Positions 56,678 through 64,000 of a DNA stretch of 64,000 bases are shown one piece after another. Each line of letters opens with the position of its first letter. Positions within the stretch are counted from its first letter, which is position 1. Made by a program: the position numbers and the translations under genes. Below the pieces are notes generated by a model, which saw only the letters and a list, made by a program, of their open reading frames with translations, was not told the DNA's origin and searched no databases. Source of the stretch: Heterobasidion occidentale (lineage: Eukaryota; Basidiomycota; Agaricomycetes; Russulales; Bondarzewiaceae); assembly GCA_039111635.1 (NCBI GenBank), contig JBCAQO010000003.1:186001-250000 (forward strand), read 5' to 3'.

Positions 56678-58670
56678 CAGCGTTTTTGGCAGAGATCCTA
56701 GAGCCATCTCTAGATCTTTGTGGGTAACGCAGCGTTGCAAGCTCTCCAATTGACAGTGCACCCATTGAAACCTTGATAGCGAATTTCACATCAGTGTTTA
56801 TGCCTCCGGACAATAAAGTTCACTTACATTCCATCTGCACGTTCGACAAGAGTGTCTCTGATCAACGCCTTCTCCGTAGGCCCCCATTTCTTCAGGTAGG
56901 AGTCGCCCTGCAGTGCAGTGTCAAGATACACCTGAATATCTTCATTGATACGTGACTTTGCGTCGTGAAGATCGACGTGATGAGCTCTGTGGAAAGACTC
57001 CGTCTTCTCCTTAATTTCCTGCTCAGGCCAACTTGCAGCGAGCACGTGAAGAGACTCTAGATCCCAGCTCTTGACTTTGGCCAAGAATTTGAGTACATCT
57101 GTTCGCTCTGAACCAACGCACTCGTCCAGTCCATCAAGAACGATGTAGGTCTGGTTGGAGGAGCCGGCGCTCTTCTTCAAAACATCGAGCAGCTCGCTCA
57201 CTGTTGGCTGCCGTGAGCGGTCGTTGGTCCGGTTGTAGAGGTCATTTAAGGGGCCGGTGGTCCCAGGGCATTGGTCCCAGAGTTGGCAGACAAGCGAATG
57301 CAACATCTTTCGGTACACTAGCTTCTCGGAATCGTTGAAGTCGAAGTCGAAGTAGGCCAATGTCACAGACGCATTAGCTCGACGTTGAAGAGTCTCGATG
57401 ACCGTAGAGCTGTCGTATGTAAGGAATATCAGTGATGTTCAATGCATCCAGCCCCATGAGAGCCTTACCAGATGATTGTCTTGCCGTTGCCAGCTGTATG
57501 CACCTATCATAAGAAACTATCGCGAAAACAATTAAAATAAACAAAATAAAAGCTTATGGCCTCACGTATACCATGGATCCACAGGAAGGAGCCTGCCGTC
57601 TTAGTCCAGTCCACAAGATCCTCTCTTTGTATAAACCAGTCACCAGTTCCAAACTGTCATGCTTCTATAGCTGCATTGTAGTTCGTGGTCGGATCGGGTG
57701 GCTTGAGCCACGAGTGGATCTTCTCTCGGAGTCTATTATCTATATTATCGAGTGATAGTGAGACAAATATAGCAATATTTCGCACATAAGACCATACCTT
57801 CAAGATTTTTGACGTTGTGAAGGATCTCAACAGCGATCATAGGGATCTCCCGGTTGATGAACATTCGCAATTTCCCCATCAAATCTGGCACCTCCGTATT
57901 ATTTCCGACTAGTATCTTTGAGTATTGAACTAGGACCAACCATCAGCCATGTGATCAACTGAGCAGCAAAAACCTCTTACGAAGACGGTTTTGCTTTATC
58001 CACTTTGTGGCCACTCCGAGCACCACGAGCACCTGAGCGAGGATGTCGACAATGATTCCCCTTAATTTGTCGGTGATATTGTGCTTGATGTAAATATCTA
58101 GACGTTCAACGAAGCCTTGGATCTCCTCGAACATTTCTATAATCATGTCATAGTTTCCAACGACATCCGTTGCAGCCTAGATCGATAACGACATTAAGAT
58201 TCATCCTCAAACGAAGACCAGAACACATACGTTCAGCAGCACTCGAATGGAAACAGAGACCGCTTTCGCTGGTGGGAATGCCTGATATCGTCAAAGTTGA
58301 ATGTTATCTCGGAAATCTGGGCAAAATTGGTGTTCACCGTCGCTAGAGCTTCTCCTATCGTCTCTGAGAATACATTCACCGTATTGAGAACTGGCGCAAT
58401 TGCATTTCGGATCTTCTCCCCCTTCCTCCGGTAGTCCTTGAGACTGTTCAGCTCGTTGTCGAGGATCCCAAACAGTGCATCAGGTGAATCGGCCCCCAGC
58501 CCGTCTTCAATCAGATAGTAGCTCTCAGTGTGTTGGTTGTAGGTGGCGATCGCTCGGTCCCAGATTACAAGGAAGTCCGATTCAGGGTTTGTATCTGGCG
58601 TGTTCGACAAAGTGGTCTGTGGGACCTCGTGGTTGGATATGGCCCGCAGATGTTCGCGTCCAATGCCAGT
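56677..58670 (-). pseudogene. NLR-3a: truncated Goodbye-NACHT gene, both ends lost
   Basis: It begins within an internal exon (REHLRAISNHEVPQTT, near 58660) that runs in frame into a Goodbye domain (NPESDFLVIWDRA). This is the same fusion junction as in NLR-1, so the lost 5' part probably encoded another Goodbye domain. The normal start ATG of that domain is ACG. Further exons: AFPPAKAVSVSIRVLLN, NYDMIIEMFEEIQGFVERL, then VQYSKILVGNNTEV. A TGA at 57657-57659 replaces the CGA arginine codon seen in NLR-3b and NLR-4. The Walker A exon is near 57480; NACHT with VLDGLDEC lies at 57366-56824. After LPKTLD at 56677 the sequence jumps into the Goodbye domain of NLR-3b. Upstream it is cut by the 3' end of HPP copy D. 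Confidence 0.85.
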
Positions 58671-58674
58671 TGCG

Positions 58675-59810
58675 TCTTGGCTCCGCCATGTCGCCCGCGC
58701 TCAGCTGTACGGACGGCTTCCGCTGGGCGGGCGTAGGCGATGTGAGTGACCACGCGGGGTAGTACCGCTGGACGTCGTTCATAAGCAGCGCGAGTGCGCA
58801 GGACAGCGGCGCAACGTGCAGGAAGTCCCGCCGACCGTGCGGACGGTGTCATCAGCGCTTGTGGATAGAGCGGTCGCACCCGCAGGCTGGTAGGTCGTGC
58901 CGGTGATCTGCATCGCCGCGGTTGCGGTCGCGCAAGAGACGGCGGCGGCAAGTCAGTGCAGCTGGGGCGAGAAGAGGCGGAAGAGCTTGGAGATGCTGGT
59001 GCCGAGGAGTCCACCGAGAGTAATGCGAGGCTGGATTACCGGGGCATTGGGGCGCCGCAGGTCAGGACGATGGAGGTGCCTTGTGTAAGAAGGGGCTTAA
59101 ATGCGGAATACAGAACGAGAGTTGCGGGGAAACGGAAAATGCAAAGAGGATGAAAAACGAAAGAGCTGAGAAATCCGAACGGGTACGCACATTCCTAGCC
59201 ACCAAAAGATGGGCATCGTTGCGGACAGGCCGCAGCACCGATCCAGGACCGAATCCGGACGAGCAGGCAAGGAGAGGGCGGGGTGGTATTGGACGACGGG
59301 TGAAAAAAGAAGGGAAGGGAAGGAACTGGATGAGGCGGGAGGTTAGAAAGGTCATCTTTTGAGCCTGAGCTATGGTGCGCCAAGAACTTTGGTGGTTCTG
59401 ATAGCGTCGAGGCCCGAAGGATTGAAATGCGTTAGAGTAGAGAAACAAAGGCGAGAAGCGCTGGTAGAGATTGCGTTGGACGACGATGTGGGTGGGCAAG
59501 AGGAGTGTACATGCAAAATCGATGTCGGCATCGAGTCCGTCGGTTTCAAGACCAGATGGAGAAGAACAGGCGAGGGAGGAAGTATACCTGAGGAAGTACG
59601 TGTATGTTATTTGGAGCAAAGAAAGGAGCACGCGTTCGCCTGGCCAAAGTCGTTCATTACGACGTAGAACGCGCGGGTGCACAGCGAGACTCAGATGAGC
59701 AAGACGATAGTCAAGGAAATGGGAGAGCAGGGAGAGAGACGCGGATTGTCGAGGTCACGCTCAGCGCCTCACGTGCTCACGCGCTCCGATGTGGGCGCTT
59801 GTGGGTCTTT
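58675..59810 (-). pseudogene. HPP-family membrane protein pseudogene (copy D)
   Basis: The best HPP copy for recognition. On the minus strand: GTSIVLTCGAPMP (near 59070), QPRITLGGLLGTSISKLFRL, then LAAAVSCATATAAMQITGTT and YQPAGATAL (58930-58880), matching the family signature PPAGATAL. After a shift follow LSCALALLMNDVQRYYPAW and the tail KPSVQLSAGDMAEP. At least three frameshifts and a stop are present. Its upstream half (59090-59810) is the reverse complement of copy B. Its 3' end abuts NLR-3a directly; its 5' end faces DHS fragment 2. Confidence 0.8.
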
Positions 59811-60204
59811 CTCCTTGTCGCACACACACTCGTCTTCATCACCTTCGATGACGATCAAGCTCGACACCGGCGCATTCCACTTCGTTTCAGGCAAGTACTT
59901 CTGTATTTCCCTTCCCTTTCCTCCCCCGGCGGTCTCTCTCAACATTGATGTGGCTAGACCTCCTACGCCTGCTAGCACGGCCGGTGTCACACCCGCCTCA
60001 GCTTCCGCATCCTGTAGCTTCATCGTCGGGATGACCAAGGCCGACACGACTCCAACCTCCCAGGAAGGCCAGGCTACCGTGTATGGGGTCGTCCTCAAGT
60101 TCAAGGATATTTTCGGCGCTCCATGCTCTTTGTCTACCCTCTTCACTCTTGCTTTCCTTTCAATCCGTGTCTGCACCCCCCTGCACATCTGGCATCTCTG
60201 CGTC
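59811..60204 (+). other. unidentified protein-like stretch between HPP-D and DHS fragment
   Basis: The plus strand has an open piece MTIKLDTGAFHFVSGKYF and another reading FIVGMTKADTTPTSQEGQ. They look coding but match nothing I recognise, and are not DHS. They may be a fragment of a third gene carried in the rearrangement. Confidence 0.3.
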
Positions 60205-60445
60205 AAGCCTACACCGTCACCACCACCGGCGGCATCGGAGAGGATTTCATCAAGTGCCTCGGCCCCACCTACCTCGCAGATGTCCACTTCGATGGCCTCG
60301 CCCTCCGCGCGTGCGGCATGAGCTGCATCGGGAACCTCGTCGTGCCCCAGGTGTGATCCCCCAGCGCGTTCGTCCGCTGCCTGTGCACGGAGATTGATGA
60401 CGAGCGCTTGATCTACTACTGGGCGTACAAAGTGAATCCCCGCCC
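60205..60445 (+). pseudogene. deoxyhypusine synthase pseudogene fragment 2
   Basis: Reads [20 protein letters not shown] and then GMSCIGNLVVP, clearly the middle of DHS exon 2. It then lacks about 26 codons and resumes at QV-stop-SPSAFVR, where the intact gene has [10 protein letters not shown]: tryptophan TGG has become TGA. It continues EIDDERLIYYWAYK and reaches the conserved intron donor gtgaatcccc. No other exons remain. It is more similar to the intact gene than fragment 1. Confidence 0.9.
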
Positions 60446-60894
60446 CTTCGCACCCTCGCACCCCCTCCGTCCATGAGCACCCCCTTTGAGCGCCTGAGCA
60501 GCGTATTCTCGTTCACATTTTTGTAGAGAACATTTACACGTCTGTTGACTGCGCACCTTTTCAAGCTTTCTTCGTGCAATGAAGGCTATCCTTCGGTGCC
60601 CATATCTCGATCGAGGCTGTTTCTTCATGTCTCATCAAGATGCAAGTTGATGGTGTTTTGAGCCTAGTTAATTGTGTGTCTACCTCCTACTGCCGCACAT
60701 CTGACGCTCATGTCGTCTTGCCTGAACGAACCATCCCAAGCTGTCACATAGTACGTGCTCCTGGCCTCCGCTTAGAAAACATCCACTGCTATCGCAGTCG
60801 GAGCCCCGTCATTCGCGTATCTACAGCGTCGAATCGCAAGACGAGTGGAGAAGGATATTTTTTGAACCCACATACGGTGTCCTCGATCCCCCTT
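60446..60894. other. 3' flank of NLR-4
   Basis: No gene. The 170 bases next to the NLR-4 stop resemble the 3' flanks of NLR-2 and NLR-1, so they belong to the duplicated NLR unit. Confidence 0.45.
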
Positions 60895-63800
60895 TCAAGA
60901 CCAGCTTCGTCGCCTGCTGCTGTGCGGTTCCGGAGTCTTCATATCCCTTCTCAACGTCATCGAGTCCATGTCTGGTGGCAGCCGATGGATGTACTCCTCT
61001 GAATGTGCCTCGGACGGCATGGTGTAGAGTCTGGCACCGGCATCCCACAATATCGCCACCACACGCGGACGGACTCGACGATAAACTCGGGGTATCAATG
61101 CTGCCTGCAACACACTCCCGTATTCTCCTCCTTGAGCGTTTAACTCCGCGCCTCGCTCCAGCAGCAGTCGCATGATGGCTTCATAACCACCTCGAGAAGC
61201 CGCCAGCAGTGCATTCCCAAATTCTCCTCCTTGCGCGTTGATCTCAGCACCTCGATCTAGCAGCAGTCGCACAACGGCTTCGCGACCATTGTGCGATGCC
61301 ACCTGCAACGCGTTCCCCCATCTCCCTTGTGCATTGATCTCGGCACCTCGATCCAGCAGCAGTCGCGCAATAGTTTCGTGACCACCCTGAGATGCCGCCT
61401 CCAGCGCATTTGCATAAGATCCTGCTTGCACGTTGATCTCCGCACCTCTATCCAACAGCAGTCGCACGATAGATTCTCGACCGAAAGCAGATGCGGCGTG
61501 CAGCGCGTTTCCATGCAGTTTGATGTTGGCACCTCGATCTAGCAGCAGTTGCACGATAGTTTCGTGACCACCCGACGACGCCAGCTGCAGTGCGTTTCCG
61601 TCGAGCCTTTCTTGGGCATCGGTGTTGGCACCTCGATCCAGCAGCAGTCGCACGATGGCTTCGTGACCGCGATACGACGCCACCTGGAGTGCGGTCCCAT
61701 TGAACCTTCCTTGTGCGTTGGCGTCGGCACCTCCATCCAGCAGCAGCCGCACGATGGATACATGATTACGGGCAGCCGCCGCCTCCAGCGCGTTTACGTA
61801 GTGTCCACCTTGCTGGAGCATATCAATCTGTCGATCTAGCTGCAGTTGTATGGATTCGTGACCACTGAATGACGCCACCTGCAGAACATTCTCATTGAGC
61901 CTTTCTTTCCCGTTGGTGTTGGCACCTCGATCCAGAAGCAGTTTCACGATGGATTCGTGACCTCCGAACGACGCCGCCTGCAGAGCGTTCAGCCCTAACC
62001 TTCCTGTCGCGTTGATGTCGGCACCTCGATCCAGCAGTAGTTGCACAATGTATTTGTAACCATGGGCTGACGCTGCCCGCAACGCGTTCCCATAGCGTCC
62101 TCCTTGTGCGATGCTGTCGGCACCTCGATCCAGCAGCAGTTGCACAATGGATTCGTGACCACGAATAGATGCCGCCTGCAGCGCGCTCCCGTGATCTCCT
62201 CCTTGCGCGTTGACATTAGCACCTTCGGTCAGTAACCATTTTGAGATATCTAGAAATCCTGCACTGCATGAATAGTACAGAGGGTCAGGGATGGTGTTGG
62301 CTTCACGATGCCATTTTGGGGAATCCCCGCTTCGATCCAGATCATACATCCTGATCCAATTCAAGAAATATGCCCGCCGGGAAGGATGGAAGAACTCTTG
62401 TACCAGTTCCTGTAGAGGCTGAGGAGTGTCGGGGCCCTGCTGCTGGAAATGGTCGACCCAATGCCGTGCTGCATATAGAACTAGGGAGACATCCTTTTCT
62501 GTTTTGATCCTGTTCTCGTTCAACCCGTCTGTGTCGAATCGCATCAAGTATACGAGGCATGTCATGGCAATTGACCTGTTGGCGAGCTTCGCATTGACAC
62601 TGTAATCCAACGCTCGACCTATTTGAATCCGTTTAGAGAGCAAGTACTCTTTGACAGAGAAGTGCGACAGTCGAATGAATCGGGCTGCCATCGTATCGTG
62701 AGGGAATACAGGTCTCCACAGCTGAAATCGCCGAACATCGGCGGCACCTAGACCGGCTGACATAGAGACCAAACTGCCACATATCGTGAGCACGTCCGAC
62801 GAATCGCGCATCCGGTTCTCATAGTCATAATGAGCCTTTCCTTCAGAATCTGTAGCCACAGTGACAACCTCGGCGAGTTCTCCAAGCATCATCGGACGTT
62901 CTGAGAAGCAGAGAAATTGCAAGATTACATGGAAGTTCTCTTGGTGCTCATCCGGAATGTTTCGCAGAATCCGTTCATACGTCTCGTCCAGCGTTTTTGG
63001 CAGAGATCCTAAAGCCGTCTCGAGATCTTTGTGGGTAACGCAGCGTTGCAAGCTCTCCAATTGACAGCGCACCCATTGAAACCTCGATAGCACAGCACAT
63101 TCCCAATTAGTGTTGATGTTTCCGGACAATAAACCTCACTCACATCCCATCTGCACGTTTGACAAGAGTGTCTCTGATCAACGTCTTCTCCATAGCTCCC
63201 CATTTCTTCAGGTGGGTGTCGTCCTTCAGTACACTGTCAAGGTATACCTGAATGTCTTCATTGTTACGTGACATTGCATCGTGCAGATCAACGTGACGAG
63301 CGCCAGGCAAAGTGTCCATTTGTTCCTTGATTTCCTGCTCAGGCCGACTTGCAGCGAGAACGTGAAGAGGCTCCAGATCCCAGCTCTTGACTTTGGCCAA
63401 GAATTTGAGCACCTTTGTTCGCTCTGAGCCAACGCACTCATCCAGCCCATCAAGAACAATGTAAGCCTGGCTGAACGAGCCGGCGCTCTTCTTCAGAACA
63501 TCGAGCAACTCGCCCTCTGTTGGCTGCCATGAGCCGTCGTCAGTCCGTTTGTAGAGGTCTATCAACGAGTCTGGGTGTTGTTGACATAGTTGAAAGACAA
63601 GCGAATGTAGCATATTTCGATGGATCAGTTTCTCCGGGTCATTGAAGTTGAAGTAGAAATATGCCAGCGCGACAGAGGAATCAACTCGATGTTTGAGAGT
63701 CTCGATAACGGTAGAGCTGTCGCATACAAGGTGTATCAGCAGCATTCAGAGTATCGTGCCCCAGGATAGCCTTACCAAATGATTGTTTTGCCGTTGCCAG

Positions 63801-64000
63801 CTGTATATATGTCCTATCAGAAACTATTGCAAAAAATGAACACTTGTGGACGCACGTATACCATGAATCCACAGGAATGAGCCCGGTTTCGTCATCCAAT
63901 CCACAAAATCCTGGCTCTCTGTAAACCAGGTGCCGGTTCCATCGGTTCGTGCTTCTAGGGCTGTATTATAGTTTGTGGTCGGATCGGGCGGCTTGAGCCA
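60895..64000 (-). CDS. NLR-4: NACHT-ankyrin STAND protein, 5' part beyond the window
   Basis: The only family member here with no visible break. It enters from the right edge at WLKPPDPTTNYNTALEA, the end of the Goodbye-NACHT connector. FLWIHGI precedes the split Walker A exon (GNGKT near 63790). The NACHT exon (63725-63145) carries QAYIVLDGLDEC and ends RADGM at a donor. The last exon (to the stop at 60895) begins FQWVRCQLESLQRCV, then the linker with LSHFSVKEYLLS, about thirteen ankyrin repeats and the tail ILWDAGARLYTMPSEAHSEE ending RRRSWS. The repeats are clearly less alike than in NLR-1 and NLR-2, and one is shortened (GANIKLHGNALHAAS). It is likely functional if its unseen 5' end is intact. 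Confidence 0.88.

Noticed and set aside
58233..58610. NLR-3a as a normal gene starting at its Goodbye domain
   Set aside because: The expected ATG is ACG, the upstream exon reads through in frame, and a TGA plus a chimeric 3' end follow.

Overview
This is nuclear DNA from a filamentous fungus, almost certainly a mushroom-forming basidiomycete (Agaricomycetes). Genes are broken by many short introns (about 50-80 bases, GT..AG with a few GC..AG), housekeeping genes have fungal architecture, and the window carries several STAND/NLR genes of the Goodbye-NACHT-ankyrin type typical of such genomes. There is no sign of bacterial, organellar or viral origin. I see no CRISPR array, no rRNA and no convincing tRNA.

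Layout. (1) 0-17.1 kb is a rearranged left arm: remnants of an HPP-family membrane protein gene (three copies) and of a deoxyhypusine synthase (DHS) gene lie among two forward NLR genes, NLR-1 (4.1-8.7 kb) and NLR-2 (12.8-17.1 kb). (2) 18.0-34.2 kb is a dense, visibly GC-rich housekeeping block: intact DHS (-), a Sec7/BIG-type ARF exchange factor (+) from a 128-bp divergent spacer, then SLA1 (-) and an ARO8-like aminotransferase (-). (3) 36.5-45.7 kb is a looser block: a GIS2/CNBP-like CCHC zinc-knuckle protein (+), COQ10 (+), an unrecognised conserved protein (-) and a membrane-anchored heme-thiolate peroxidase (-), with long stretches where I see no gene. (4) 48.2-64 kb is a rearranged right arm on the minus strand: an ankyrin-only NLR derivative, a trypsin-fold protease gene ending in a huge poly-G tract, a chimera of two broken NLRs (3b/3a), another HPP remnant, another DHS fragment, and NLR-4, which runs off the right edge.

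Interpretation. The arms hold one NLR family, forward at the left and reverse at the right, so the clusters face each other across the housekeeping core. The family has an N-terminal Goodbye domain (duplicated in NLR-1 and, by its junction, ancestrally in NLR-3a), a NACHT ATPase with clear Walker A (GNGKT) and Walker B (VLDGLDEC) motifs, a linker, 33-residue ankyrin repeats that are nearly identical within NLR-1 and NLR-2, and a conserved C-terminal tail. Repeat homogenisation, single-base frameshifts, chimeric junctions and recurrent HPP/DHS fragments indicate very active birth-and-death evolution, as expected of self/non-self recognition genes. The 3' end of the HPP sequence touches NLR material at two places and lies near a third. 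Exon limits come from reading splice sites and frame by eye; those given to the base were checked for frame where possible, the others are approximate.
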